Shown here piece after piece: positions 7,089 through 16,280 of a stretch of 64,000 nucleotides of DNA (its first letter is position 1; the number at the start of each line of letters is the position of its first letter). The notes under the pieces were generated by a model. The model was not told the DNA's origin. It did not search any database and saw nothing but the letters and a program-made list of their open reading frames with translations. This stretch comes from Streptomyces sp. NBC_00539 (lineage in GTDB: Bacteria > Actinomycetota > Actinomycetes > Streptomycetales > Streptomycetaceae), in NCBI RefSeq assembly GCF_036346105.1, contig NZ_CP107811.1, positions 4,917,501-4,981,500 of the forward strand, written 5' to 3'. The translations under genes were made by a program, and so were the position numbers.

Positions 7089-10076
7089 ATGACAGTCCCG
7101 GGACGCAGGAGCAGCACCTTCATCCGGCTGCTGCGGAGCGGGTTCACCGACCCCTCCGCCGCCGCCCGGCTGCTGGAGAGCCCGGTGCTGGCCTCCGTAC
7201 GCACCGACCCGGTACTCCTCGACGCGCTCGGCGCCACCGCCGACCCCGACCTCGCCCTCCTCGGCCTCGTCCGGCTCGCCGAGGCGCAGCAGCCGCAAGA
7301 GCTGCCCGTGCTCCTCGACACCCTGCTCGGCGCCAAGCCGCTGCGCGACCGGCTGCTCGGCGTACTCGGCGCCTCCGAGGCCCTCGCCGACCACCTCGCC
7401 CGCCACCCCCGCGACTGGCACACCCTCGTCACCTACGAAGCCGCCGACCTCCACCCCGGCCTCGCCGACTTCGAACGCGGCCTCGCCGACGCCCACGACC
7501 CCGTCGCCCTGCGCGTCGCCTACCGCCGCTGCCTGCTCTCCATCGCCGCCCGCGACGTCTGCGGCACCATCGACGTCGCCGAGACCGCCGCCGAGCTGGC
7601 CGACCTCGCCACCGCCACCCTCCGCGCGGCCCTGCGCATCGCGAGCGCCGCCGCCCCCGAGGACGCGGCCCGCTGCCGCCTCGCCGTCATCGCCATGGGG
7701 AAGTGCGGCGGCAACGAGCTCAACTACGTCTCGGACGTCGACGTCATCTTCGTCGGCGACGCCACCAGGGGCACCGACGAGGGCACGGCCGTCCAGGCCG
7801 CCACCCGCCTCGCCTCCCACCTGATGCGGATCTGCTCCGAGACCACCGTCGAGGGAACCATCTGGCCCGTCGACGCCAACCTGCGCCCCGAGGGCCGCAA
7901 CGGCCCGCTGGTGCGCACCCTCTCCTCCCACCTCGCCTACTACCAGCGCTGGGCCAAGACCTGGGAGTTCCAGGCGCTGCTCAAGGCGCGCGCCGTCGCC
8001 GGCGACCCCGAGCTCGGCGCCCAGTACATCGAGGCCATAACTCCGCTCGTGTGGCAGGCCGCCGAACGCGAGAACTTCGTCGCCGACGTCCAGAAGATGC
8101 GCCGCCGAGTCGTCGACAACATCCCCGCCGCCCAGGTCGAGCGCGAACTGAAACTCGGCCCCGGCGGCCTGCGCGACGTCGAGTTCGCCGTCCAGCTGCT
8201 CCAGCTCGTGCACGGCCGCAGCGACGCCACCCTCCACTCCCGCACCACCCTCGACGCCCTGCACGCCCTCGCCGCCGGAGGCTACGTCGGCCGCGCCGAC
8301 GCCGCCCAGCTCCACGACGCGTACTGCTTCCTGCGCGCCATGGAACACCGCATCCAGCTCTACCGGCTGCGCCGCACCCACCTCGTCCCCGAGGACGAGA
8401 ACGACCTGCGGCGCCTCGGCCGGTCCATGGGACTGCGCACCGAACCCGTCGCCGAACTGGGCAAGGCCTGGCGGCGGCACGCCTCCGTCGTCCGCCGCCT
8501 CCACGAGAAGCTGTTCTACCGGCCGCTGCTCGACGCCGTCGCCCAGCTCACCCCCGGCGAGACCCGGCTCTCCCCGCGCGCCGCCGGACAGCGCCTCGAA
8601 GCCCTCGGCTACGCGGACCCGTCCACCGCGCTGCGCCACCTCGAAGCCCTCGCCTCCGGCGTCAGCCGCAAGGCGGCCATCCAGCGGACCCTGCTGCCCG
8701 TGATGCTGGGCTGGTTCGCCGACTCCGCCGACCCGGACGCCGGCCTCCTCAACTTCCGCAAGGTTTCCGACGCCCTCGGCCGCACCCCCTGGTACCTGCG
8801 GCTGCTGCGCGACGAAGGCGCCGCCGCCGAGAACCTCGCCCGCGTCCTGTCCGCCGGACGCCTGGCCCCCGACCTGCTGATGCGCGCCCCGGAGGCGGTC
8901 GCGCTGCTCGGGGACCCCGAAGGCCTCCAGCCCCGTACGCACGAGGCGCTCGAACAGGAGGTACTGGCCGCGGTCGGCCGCGCCGAGGACCCGCAGACCG
9001 CCGTCGCCGCGGCCCGGGGGGTGCGCCGGCGGGAGCTGTTCCGTACCGCCGCCGCCGACATCATCGCCTCCTACGGCACCGAGGACAGCCCCGCCGAAAC
9101 CGACCCCGGCGCCCTCGTCGACCGGGTCGGCCGGGCCGTCTCCGACCTGACCGCCGCCACCATCGGCGGCGCCCTGCGCGCAGCCGTGCAGTCCCACTGG
9201 GGCGACACCCTGCCCACCCGCTTCGCCGTCATCGGCGTCGGCCGCTTCGGCGGGCGCGAACTCGGCTACGGCTCCGACGCCGACGTCCTGTTCGTCCACG
9301 AACCCCGCGAGGGCGTCGACGAACAGGAGGCCGCGAAGGCCGCCCAGGCCGTGATCGCCGAGATGCGCAGGCTGCTCCAGCTGCCCACCGCCGACCCGCC
9401 GCTGCTCATCGACGCCGACCTGCGGCCCGAGGGACGCTCCGGGCCGCTGGTGCGCACCCTCCCCTCCTACGCCGCGTACTACCGCCGCTGGTCGCTGACC
9501 TGGGAGAGCCAGGCCCTGCTGCGCGCCGAACCGGTCGCGGGGGACGCCGAGCTGGGAGCCCGCTTCATCGAGCTGATCGACCCGCTGCGCTACCCGGCGG
9601 AGGGCCTCGGCGACAACGCGGTCCGGGAGATCCGCCGGCTCAAGGCGCGGATGGAAACCGAACGGATGCCGCGCGGCGCGGACCCGACCCTGCACACCAA
9701 ACTCGGCCGCGGCGGGCTCAGCGACGTCGAGTGGACGGTCCAGCTGATGCAGATGCGCCACGCCTGGAACGAACCGGGCCTGCGCACGACCCGGACCCGC
9801 GAGGCCCTGGCCGCGGCGCACGCGGCGGGCCTCATCCCGGCCGACGAGGCGCAGATCCTGGACGAGGCCTGGGTACTGGCCACCCGCGTCCGCAACGCCG
9901 TGATGCTGGTCCGCGGCCGCGCCGGGGACACCTTCCCCTCCGAGGCGCGCGAACTGGCCGCCGTGGGCCGCTACCTCGGCTACGCGGAGGGCACGGTCGG
10001 CGACATGCTCGACGACTACCGCCGCACCACCCGCCGTGCCCGCGCGGTCGTGGACGACCTGTTCTACGGGTCGTAG
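7089..10076 (+). CDS. glnE: Bifunctional glutamine synthetase adenylyltransferase/deadenylyltransferase GlnE
   Basis: 995 aa, full family length. It contains two nucleotidyltransferase domains: the N-terminal (deadenylylating) one with GKCGGNELNYVSDVDVIFV near residue 204 and the C-terminal (adenylylating) one with GVGRFGGRELGYGSDADVLFV near residue 716. Both keep the paired aspartates that bind metal. LRPEGRNGPLVR and LRPEGRSGPLVR follow the respective domains. GlnE attaches or removes AMP on Tyr397 of the GSI encoded by glnA at 54.5 kb, tuning ammonium assimilation. The ATG has GGGAGG 6 bases upstream. It converges on the PAP2 gene with a 6-bp gap. Confidence 0.97.
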   Translation: MTVPGRRSSTFIRLLRSGFTDPSAAARLLESPVLASVRTDPVLLDALGATADPDLALLGLVRLAEAQQPQELPVLLDTLLGAKPLRDRLLGVLGASEALADHLARHPRDWHTLVTYEAADLHPGLADFERGLADAHDPVALRVAYRRCLLSIAARDVCGTIDVAETAAELADLATATLRAALRIASAAAPEDAARCRLAVIAMGKCGGNELNYVSDVDVIFVGDATRGTDEGTAVQAATRLASHLMRICSETTVEGTIWPVDANLRPEGRNGPLVRTLSSHLAYYQRWAKTWEFQALLKARAVAGDPELGAQYIEAITPLVWQAAERENFVADVQKMRRRVVDNIPAAQVERELKLGPGGLRDVEFAVQLLQLVHGRSDATLHSRTTLDALHALAAGGYVGRADAAQLHDAYCFLRAMEHRIQLYRLRRTHLVPEDENDLRRLGRSMGLRTEPVAELGKAWRRHASVVRRLHEKLFYRPLLDAVAQLTPGETRLSPRAAGQRLEALGYADPSTALRHLEALASGVSRKAAIQRTLLPVMLGWFADSADPDAGLLNFRKVSDALGRTPWYLRLLRDEGAAAENLARVLSAGRLAPDLLMRAPEAVALLGDPEGLQPRTHEALEQEVLAAVGRAEDPQTAVAAARGVRRRELFRTAAADIIASYGTEDSPAETDPGALVDRVGRAVSDLTAATIGGALRAAVQSHWGDTLPTRFAVIGVGRFGGRELGYGSDADVLFVHEPREGVDEQEAAKAAQAVIAEMRRLLQLPTADPPLLIDADLRPEGRSGPLVRTLPSYAAYYRRWSLTWESQALLRAEPVAGDAELGARFIELIDPLRYPAEGLGDNAVREIRRLKARMETERMPRGADPTLHTKLGRGGLSDVEWTVQLMQMRHAWNEPGLRTTRTREALAAAHAAGLIPADEAQILDEAWVLATRVRNAVMLVRGRAGDTFPSEARELAAVGRYLGYAEGTVGDMLDDYRRTTRRARAVVDDLFYGS

Positions 10077-10082
10077 CGGGCG

Positions 10083-10982
10083 TTACGCGGCCGGCCGGCG
10101 GCGCAAGCGGTTCACGAGCGCGGCCGTCGCCGGGTGCGGGTCGGTGGCCCGGGGGCGGCGCGGCAGGCGGTGGGGGAGGGAGCCGTACCAGAGCCCCGAG
10201 ACCGTGTACCCGAACGCCAGGCAGAGCATGCCGCCCGCGGCGTCCAGCCAGAAGTGGTTCGCGGTGGCCACGATGACCACCAGGGTCGCCGCCGGGTACA
10301 GCAGGCCCAGCACGCGGGCCCACGGCGCCGACGCGACCGCGAAGATCGTCAGCCCGCACCAGAGCGACCACCCTATGTGCATGGACGGCATCGCCGCGTA
10401 CTGGTTCGACATGTGCTTGAGGTTCCCCGAGGCCATGGAACCCCAGGTGTGGTGCACCAGCACGGTGTCGACGAAGCGCTGCCCGTTCATCAGCCGGGGC
10501 GGCGCCAGCGGATAGAAGTAGTAGCCGAGCAGCGCCACGCCCGTCGTCGCGAACAGCACGAAGCGGGTGGCCGCGTAACGCCCGGGATGGAAGCGGTAGA
10601 TCCAGACCAGCACGCCGATCGTCACGACGAAGTGCAGCGTGGCGTAGTAGTAGTTCATACCGACGACGAGCCACGTCACCGAGTTGACCGCGTGGTTGAC
10701 GCTGTGCTCCACGGCGATGCCCAGCGAGTGCTCGGTGCGCCAGATCCAGTCGGCGTTGGCCAGCGCCGCCGCCTTCTGCTCCGGCACGGCGTTGCGGATC
10801 AGCGAGTAGGTCCAGTAGCTGAGCGCGATGAGCAGGACCTCGAACCAGATCCTCGGGCGGCGCGGCATCCGCAGGCGGGCGAGGAGAGTGCTCCGGGACC
10901 CCGGGCGGGTCTCCTGCTCGGTCACTTGGGGTGACGAGACGTCCGTCCGGGTTTCCAGTGTCTTCACGCTCGCTTCACCCAT
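10083..10982 (-). CDS. PAP2-superfamily membrane phosphatase (inositol phosphorylceramide synthase-like)
   Basis: 299 aa integral membrane protein with about six transmembrane helices. The PAP2 catalytic signatures are present: YPLAPPRL, AAMPSMHIGWS (the SxxxH-type motif with acid/base His) and the C-terminal ATANHFWLDAAGG (His and Asp). The family hydrolyses or transfers lipid phosphates at the membrane; in actinobacteria similar proteins are annotated as inositol phosphorylceramide synthase-like, but the substrate here is not known. The ATG start is the first in frame. The N-terminal 35 residues are polar and probably cytoplasmic. Confidence 0.88.
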   Translation of the reverse strand: MGEASVKTLETRTDVSSPQVTEQETRPGSRSTLLARLRMPRRPRIWFEVLLIALSYWTYSLIRNAVPEQKAAALANADWIWRTEHSLGIAVEHSVNHAVNSVTWLVVGMNYYYATLHFVVTIGVLVWIYRFHPGRYAATRFVLFATTGVALLGYYFYPLAPPRLMNGQRFVDTVLVHHTWGSMASGNLKHMSNQYAAMPSMHIGWSLWCGLTIFAVASAPWARVLGLLYPAATLVVIVATANHFWLDAAGGMLCLAFGYTVSGLWYGSLPHRLPRRPRATDPHPATAALVNRLRRRPAA

Positions 10983-11087
10983 GGGGAAAGAGTCTGCCAG
11001 ATGGCTTCCAGACCCCGATCATCCCTCGGGACGGTCTTGGGCGCAGCCGCTCCGCCCTGGGGAGTACACCGACCCCTGCCGGAACCC

Positions 11088-12119
11088 TTACGTGGCCCGC
11101 CGCTGTCCCGGGCCCGAAGCGGTCGATCCGCGCACCACCAGCTCCGGCAGGAACACGAATTCGCTGTGCGGGGCCGGCGTACCGCCGATCTCCTCCAGCA
11201 GCGTGCGCACCGCCGCCTGCCCCATCGCCTGCACCGGTTGCCGGATCGTGGTAAGGGGCGGATCGGTGAACGCTATGAGCGGGGAGTCGTCGAAGCCGAC
11301 CACCGACACGTCCTGCGGCACCCGCAGCCCCTGCTGCCGCGCCGCCCGGATGGCGCCGAGCGCCATCATGTCGCTCGCGCACACGATCGCCGTGCAGCCG
11401 CGCGAGATCAGCGCGGCCGCGGCGGCCTGGCCGCCCTCCAGCGAGTACAGGGAGTGCTGGATCAGCTCCTCCGTCGCGGCCCCGTCCAGCCCGAGCCGCT
11501 CCTTCATGCCGAGCCGGAACCCCTCGATCTTGCGCAGTACGGGTACGAACCGCTTCGGTCCGACCGCCAAGCCGATCCGGGTGTGCCCGAGGGCGCTCAG
11601 GTGCGTCACGGCGAGCTGCATCGCGGCCCGGTCGTCCGGGGAGACGAACGGGGCCCGCACCTTGTCGGAGAAACCGTTGATGAGTACGAAGGGGACACCC
11701 TGGGCGCGAAGTTGGTCATAGCGGCCCATATCGGCCGTGGTGTCCGCGTGCAGCCCCGAGACGAAGATGATCCCGGAGACCCCGCGGTCGACGAGCATCT
11801 CCGTCAGCTCGTCCTCGGTGGAGCCGCCGGGCGTCTGGGTCGCCAGCACCGGGGTGTACCCCTGCCGCGTCAGCGCCTGCCCGATCACCTGCGCGAGCGC
11901 CGGGAAGATGGGGTTGTCCAACTCGGGGGTTATCAGGCCCACCAGGCCCGCGCTGCGCTGGCGCAGCCGTACGGGCCGCTCGTAGCCGAGCACGTCGAGC
12001 GCGGCCAGCACGGACTCGCGGGTGCCCGCGGCCACACCGGGCTTGCCGTTGAGCACGCGGCTGACTGTGGCTTCGCTGACCCCCGCCTGGGCTGCGATGT
12101 CGGCTAGCCGTGCGGTCAC
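11088..12119 (-). CDS. LacI-family maltose regulator, copy 1 (MalR-like)
   Basis: 343 aa from the GTG at 12119 (VTARLADIAAQAG); a longer GTG at 12143 is possible. The N-terminal helix-turn-helix ADIAAQAGVSEATVSRVLNG and hinge GYERPVRL are classic LacI type, followed by a periplasmic-binding-protein-like sensor domain (GYTPVLATQTPGG, VVGFDDSPLIAFTDPPLTT). It lies 25 bp after aglA copy 1 on the same strand, so it is probably in the same transcript. In S. coelicolor MalR represses malEFG and responds to maltose; either this or the paralogue at 18.8 kb may be the functional equivalent. The two are about two-thirds identical by eye. Confidence 0.88.
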   Translation of the reverse strand: MTARLADIAAQAGVSEATVSRVLNGKPGVAAGTRESVLAALDVLGYERPVRLRQRSAGLVGLITPELDNPIFPALAQVIGQALTRQGYTPVLATQTPGGSTEDELTEMLVDRGVSGIIFVSGLHADTTADMGRYDQLRAQGVPFVLINGFSDKVRAPFVSPDDRAAMQLAVTHLSALGHTRIGLAVGPKRFVPVLRKIEGFRLGMKERLGLDGAATEELIQHSLYSLEGGQAAAAALISRGCTAIVCASDMMALGAIRAARQQGLRVPQDVSVVGFDDSPLIAFTDPPLTTIRQPVQAMGQAAVRTLLEEIGGTPAPHSEFVFLPELVVRGSTASGPGQRRAT

Positions 12120-12144
12120 GGCATTGGACTGTACCGGTCGCACG

Positions 12145-13752
12145 TCACAATGCCCACCACGTGCACGACTCCGGTGGCAACAGCACCGTGCGCCCGTCCG
12201 TCTCCACCGGCGCGCTCGAGAGCACGGGCCGCCCCGGCGAGGGCAGTTCGAGCGGCGCCGGGAGGCTGTTGAGGGTGCAGGCGAAGCCGGGCCGGGTGAA
12301 CAGGAGCACCCCTTCGGGCGCCGGCAGCCAGGTCAGCCCGCCCGCCTCGGGCGCACCCAGTCCCGGCAGCGCGCGGCGCAGCTCCAGGGCCGCGCGGTAC
12401 AGCTCCAGCGTGGAGTGCGGATCGCCCGTCTGGGCGGCGACGCTCAGCCCCGCCCAGTCGGCCGGCTGCGGCAGCCAGCTGCCGCCCGGACCGAAACCGT
12501 ACGGGGGCTCCTGGCCCGACCAGGGCAGCGGGATCCGGCAGCCGTCGCGCAACCCCTCCTGCCCGGCGGAGCGGTGGAACGCCGGGTCCTGGCGCACGGA
12601 GTCCGGCAGGTCCGCCACCTCCGGCAGGCCGAGTTCCTCCCCCTGGTAGACGTACGCCGATCCCGGCAGCGCCAGCATCAGCAGCGCGGCGGCCCGCGCC
12701 CGCGCCAGGCTGCCGAACCGGGTCCGGTGCCGCACGACGTCGTGGTTGGACAGCACCCACGTCGTCGGCGCCCCCACGGAGGCGGTGGCCGCCAGCGACT
12801 CGTCGATGACGGTCCGCATCGCCGCCGCGTCCCAGGGGCAGTTCAGGAACCGGAAGTTGAAGGCCTGGTGCATCTCGTCGGGCCGCACGTACAGCGCGAG
12901 CCGCTCCGAGGTCGGCGCCCACGCCTCCGCGACCCCGATCCGCGCGCCCTCGTAGGAATCGAGCAGCCGCCGCCAGGAGCGGTGGATCTCGTGGACCCCG
13001 TCCTGGTCGAAGAACGGCAGCGGCTGGGTACCGATGAGCGTCGCCTGCGCGCCGTGGCCGATGTCGGGCATGCCGGGGGCCTTGACCATCCCGTGCGCCA
13101 CGTCGACGCGGAACCCGTCCACCCCGAGGTCCAGCCAGAACCGCATCACCGAGGCGAACTCCTCCGCGACCTCGGGGTGGTCCCAGTTGAGGTCGGGCTG
13201 CTCGGGGGCGAAAAGGTGCAGGTACCACTGCCCGTCCGCCACCCGCGTCCAGGCCGGCCCGCCGAACACGGACTCCCAGTCGTTGGGCGGCAGCGCGCCG
13301 CCCGGTCCGCGTCCCGGCCGGAAGTGGTAGCGGGCCCGCGCCGCCGGATCGGCGAGGGCCGCACGGAACCAGGGGTGCCGGGCGGAGGTGTGGTTCGGCA
13401 CGACGTCCACGATGACCCGCAGGCCCAGGGCGTGGGCGGCGCGGACGAGGTCGTCGGCGTCGGAGAGGTCGCCGAAGAGGGGGTCGACGGCGCGGTAGTC
13501 GGCGACGTCGTAGCCGCCGTCCGCCTGGGGAGAGACGTAGAAAGGGGTCAGCCAGAGGGCGTCGACCCCGAGCCGGGCCAGGTGCGGGAGCCGCTCGCGG
13601 ACTCCGCGCAGGTCGCCCACGCCGTCGCCGTCGCTGTCGGCGAAGGACCGGACGTACACCTGATAGATGACGGCATCGCGCCACCAGCCGCCGTTCGCGG
13701 TCCCGTCGCTGGAAGCGCTTGCAAGCCGGGACGCGGTCAGCTCATGGGTCAT
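12145..13752 (-). CDS. aglA: Alpha-glucosidase, GH13 family, copy 1
   Basis: 535 aa, cytoplasmic (no signal peptide). GH13 oligo-1,6/alpha-glucosidase signatures: region I DVVPNHTS, nucleophile region DGFRVDVAHGM, acid/base GVAEAWAP and the transition-state Asp in VLSNHDVVRH. It hydrolyses imported maltose and maltodextrins to glucose. Transcribed divergently from malE, with the lacI gene behind it. It is paralogous to the enzyme at 17183-18772. One 195-bp stretch (12583-12777) is almost identical at DNA level to the paralogue. The N-terminus is about 12 residues longer than copy 2 and its codons contain a palindromic operator-like site. Confidence 0.93.
   Translation of the reverse strand: MTHELTASRLASASSDGTANGGWWRDAVIYQVYVRSFADSDGDGVGDLRGVRERLPHLARLGVDALWLTPFYVSPQADGGYDVADYRAVDPLFGDLSDADDLVRAAHALGLRVIVDVVPNHTSARHPWFRAALADPAARARYHFRPGRGPGGALPPNDWESVFGGPAWTRVADGQWYLHLFAPEQPDLNWDHPEVAEEFASVMRFWLDLGVDGFRVDVAHGMVKAPGMPDIGHGAQATLIGTQPLPFFDQDGVHEIHRSWRRLLDSYEGARIGVAEAWAPTSERLALYVRPDEMHQAFNFRFLNCPWDAAAMRTVIDESLAATASVGAPTTWVLSNHDVVRHRTRFGSLARARAAALLMLALPGSAYVYQGEELGLPEVADLPDSVRQDPAFHRSAGQEGLRDGCRIPLPWSGQEPPYGFGPGGSWLPQPADWAGLSVAAQTGDPHSTLELYRAALELRRALPGLGAPEAGGLTWLPAPEGVLLFTRPGFACTLNSLPAPLELPSPGRPVLSSAPVETDGRTVLLPPESCTWWAL
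12583..12777. repeat. 195-bp near-identical inverted repeat, left copy
   Basis: The reverse complement of this segment matches 18155-18349 at 193 of 195 positions (one synonymous third-position change, one Ala/Val change). Identity drops sharply at both ends. It encodes the conserved GAPTTWVLSNHDVVRH... to ...DSVRQDP part of both AglA enzymes. Confidence 0.95.
13713..13726. promoter_or_regulatory. Candidate LacI-family operator in the aglA-1 start region
   Basis: Two overlapping perfect palindromes, AAGCGCTT (13713-13720, central CG typical of LacI operators) and GCTTGCAAGC (13717-13726), lie within codons 9-14 of aglA copy 1, about 250 bp from malE. The TTGCAA/CTTGC core resembles the motif before malE and the amylase gene. 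Confidence 0.5.
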
Positions 13753-13869
13753 ATCGGGGTCAACGCGAGCACACGCCCCCTGGTTGCGGGCCTGACGACT
13801 CGAAGGTACGTCGAACTAACAGCAAGCCGCGGCAACCGTACGGACACACGGATGTAACGATCACCAGCA

Positions 13870-13900
13870 CTTGCAGAAAGTTGCCGCAAGGTCTTTCGGT
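13870..13900 (+). promoter_or_regulatory. malE operator/promoter region (MalR-type motif)
   Basis: CTTGCAGAAAG is followed by TTGCCGCAAG and then GTCTTTC, giving CTTGC and GCAAG arms in direct and inverted arrangement 75-105 bp before malE. The 11-base string CGCAAGGTCTT is identical to part of the amylase operator at 22680-22707. A possible promoter is TTTCGG (13894-13899), 17 bases, TACGTT (13917-13922), which would place the operator over and just upstream of the -35. Confidence 0.6.
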
Positions 13901-13974
13901 CGGCTTTCAGTCTTGTTACGTTCCTGGCAACTCGGGACCGCGAGGAAGCGGCCGGGATCATCGAAGGAGTTCAT

Positions 13975-15249
13975 ATGCGGCGTGGCATAGCGGCCACCGC
14001 GCTGGTCGCGACCCTGGCACTCGCGGCGACGGCTTGCGGTGGGGACACCAAGGACAACGGCGGCGACACCCAGTCCGGCGGGGAACTCTCCGGGACCGTC
14101 ACGTGGTGGGACACCTCCAACGACGCGGAGAAGGCCAGCTTCCAGAAGATCGCCGAGGCGTTCACCGCGAAGCACCCGAAGGTCACCGTCAAGTACGTCA
14201 ACGTGCCCTACGGTGACGCCCAGAACAAGGTGAAGAACGCCTTCAGCAGCGGTTCCGAAGCCCCTGACGTGATCCGCGCCGACGTCGGCTGGGTCGCCGA
14301 CTTCGCCTCGCTCGGCTACCTGGACGAGGTCCCGGCCGACACGGTGAAGAAGGTCGACGCCGAGTTCCTGCCGCAGGCCGCCGCCAGCGGCAAGTACGAG
14401 GGCAAGACCTACGCCGTCCCCCAGGTCATCGACACCCTCGGCCTCTTCTACAACAAGAAGATGCTCGCCGACGCCGGCGTCGAGCCCCCCAAGACGCTGG
14501 AGGAGGTCAAGACCGCCGCCGCCGCCATCAAGGCGAAGACCGGCAAGGCCGGCCTCTACCTGCGCGGCGACGACTCCTACTGGTTCCTGCCGCTGATCTA
14601 CGGCGAGGGCGGCGACCTGGTCGACGCGAAGACCAAGACGGTCACCGTCGACAACCCGGCGGGCGTCAAGGCCTTCAAGACGGCGCGTGACCTGGTCACC
14701 TCCGGCGCGGCGATCACCAACGCCACCGACGGCTGGACCAACATGCAGACCGCCTTCAAGTCGGGCGAAGCCGCCATGATGATCAACGGTCCGTGGGCCG
14801 TCGCCGACACCTACGCGGGCGACCAGTTCAAGGACAAGGCCAACCTCGGCGTCGCGCCCGTCCCGGCCGGCTCCGTCAAGGCCGGCGCCCCGCAGGGCGG
14901 CCACGACCTCGCTGTCTACGCCGGTTCCAAGAACCGCGCCGCCGCGCACGCCTTCATCGACTACATGACCTCGCAGGAGGTGCAGGTCCAGTCCGCGAAG
15001 GAGCTGAGCCTGCTGCCGACCCGCACGGCCGCCTACGAGCAGCCGGACGTCAAGTCCAGCGAGATGGTCCAGTTCTTCAAGCCGGCCGTGGACAAGGCCG
15101 TCGAGCGCGCCTGGATCCCGGAGAACGGTTCCCTCTTCGAGCCGCTCAAGGTCGAGTACACCAAGGCCATCACCGGCGCGGCGACCCCCGAGGACGCGGC
15201 GAAGGCGACGGGCGTCGAGTTCCGCAAGATCCTCAAGGGCTGGAAGTAG
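13975..15249 (+). CDS. malE: Maltose/maltodextrin ABC transporter substrate-binding lipoprotein
   Basis: 424 aa. Lipoprotein signal peptide with lipobox LAATAC (Cys21 is the lipidated residue), followed by a family 1 solute-binding fold: WWDTSNDAEKASFQKIAEAF near the N-terminus, ALGLFYNKKML-like core, and AMMINGPWA. It captures maltose and maltodextrins outside the membrane and passes them to MalF-MalG. First gene of the plus-strand run malE-malF-malG-aglA-lacI. The ATG follows a GAAGGAG Shine-Dalgarno at the usual distance. No ATP-binding subunit is encoded nearby, as expected if the shared MsiK ATPase energises the system. Confidence 0.95.
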   Translation: MRRGIAATALVATLALAATACGGDTKDNGGDTQSGGELSGTVTWWDTSNDAEKASFQKIAEAFTAKHPKVTVKYVNVPYGDAQNKVKNAFSSGSEAPDVIRADVGWVADFASLGYLDEVPADTVKKVDAEFLPQAAASGKYEGKTYAVPQVIDTLGLFYNKKMLADAGVEPPKTLEEVKTAAAAIKAKTGKAGLYLRGDDSYWFLPLIYGEGGDLVDAKTKTVTVDNPAGVKAFKTARDLVTSGAAITNATDGWTNMQTAFKSGEAAMMINGPWAVADTYAGDQFKDKANLGVAPVPAGSVKAGAPQGGHDLAVYAGSKNRAAAHAFIDYMTSQEVQVQSAKELSLLPTRTAAYEQPDVKSSEMVQFFKPAVDKAVERAWIPENGSLFEPLKVEYTKAITGAATPEDAAKATGVEFRKILKGWK

Positions 15250-15257
15250 AAGAGAAG

Positions 15258-16280
15258 ATGGCTGCTCACACCAGCCAGTCGGTGGCGAAGGCCGCGGACG
15301 TCGAGGGCCCGCAGGCCCCCGCCGTCCGCGGCCGGAGCCGCATGACTGACAACCGCGGCGGAGCGAGGCGCGCCCTCGCCACCCACTGGTACGCCTGGGC
15401 CATGATCGCCCCGGTGGTGCTCGTGCTCGGCGTGATCATCGGCTGGCCGCTCGTCCGGGGCGTCTACCTCTCGCTGACCGACGCCAACGAACGCAACGTC
15501 GCCCGCACCATCGGCGCCAACCACATCGAGGCGACGTACCGGTTCGTCGGGCTCGACAACTACGCGGACGTCCTCGCCGACCCGGTGTTCCTGCAGCGGC
15601 TGGTGTGGACCGTCACCTGGACCGTCCTGTGCGTGTCGATCACCTTCGCGCTCGGACTGGCCCTCGCCAACATGCTCAACCGCGAGTTCCGCGGCCGCGC
15701 CGCCTACCGCATGGCGCTCATCCTGCCGTGGGCCGTCCCCGGCTTCGTGTCCGTCTTCGCCTGGCGGTTCCTCTTCAACCGCGACAGCGGCATCCTCAAC
15801 AAGCTCCTCGACGGCGGCGGGATCTCCGCGATCCCGTGGCTCGACGACCCCACCTGGGCGAAGGTCTCCGTCATCGCCGTCAACGTCTGGCTCGGCGTCC
15901 CCTTCATGATGGTGGCCCTGCTCGGCGGACTGCAGTCCATCCCCGGCGAGCTGTACGAGGCCGCCGAGATGGACGGGGCCACCCCCTGGCAGCGGTTCCG
16001 GCACATCACGCTGCCGGGTCTGCGGACGGTGAGCATGACCGTGATCCTGCTCTCCACCATCTGGACCTTCAACATGTTCCCGGTGATCTTCCTGCTGACG
16101 CGGGGCGGACCCGGCGACTCCACCGAGATCCTCGTGACCCAGGCCTTCCGCGAGGCCTTCGTGTCCAGCCCGCGCGACTTCGCCGGCTCCGCGACCTGGG
16201 GCGTGCTGATCCTCGCCCTGCTCATGATCTTCGCGCTGGTCTACCGGCGCTCGCTGCGCAAGCAGGGAGAGGTGTGGTGA
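15258..16280 (+). CDS. malF: Maltose ABC transporter permease MalF
   Basis: 340 aa, about six transmembrane helices (first at about residues 47-69). The permease EAA loop that docks the ATPase reads EAAEMDGATPWQRFRHITLPG. The long N-terminal cytoplasmic tail (about 45 residues) is polar; an internal ATG at residue 29 is an alternative start. Separated from malE by 8 bp and overlapping malG by 4 bp (GTGA), so co-translated. With MalG it forms the membrane channel for maltodextrin import. Confidence 0.94.
   Translation: MAAHTSQSVAKAADVEGPQAPAVRGRSRMTDNRGGARRALATHWYAWAMIAPVVLVLGVIIGWPLVRGVYLSLTDANERNVARTIGANHIEATYRFVGLDNYADVLADPVFLQRLVWTVTWTVLCVSITFALGLALANMLNREFRGRAAYRMALILPWAVPGFVSVFAWRFLFNRDSGILNKLLDGGGISAIPWLDDPTWAKVSVIAVNVWLGVPFMMVALLGGLQSIPGELYEAAEMDGATPWQRFRHITLPGLRTVSMTVILLSTIWTFNMFPVIFLLTRGGPGDSTEILVTQAFREAFVSSPRDFAGSATWGVLILALLMIFALVYRRSLRKQGEVW

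Noticed and set aside
6981-9821. Long minus-strand open frame opposite glnE
   Set aside because: Antisense artefact of high third-position GC; glnE on the plus strand is unmistakable.
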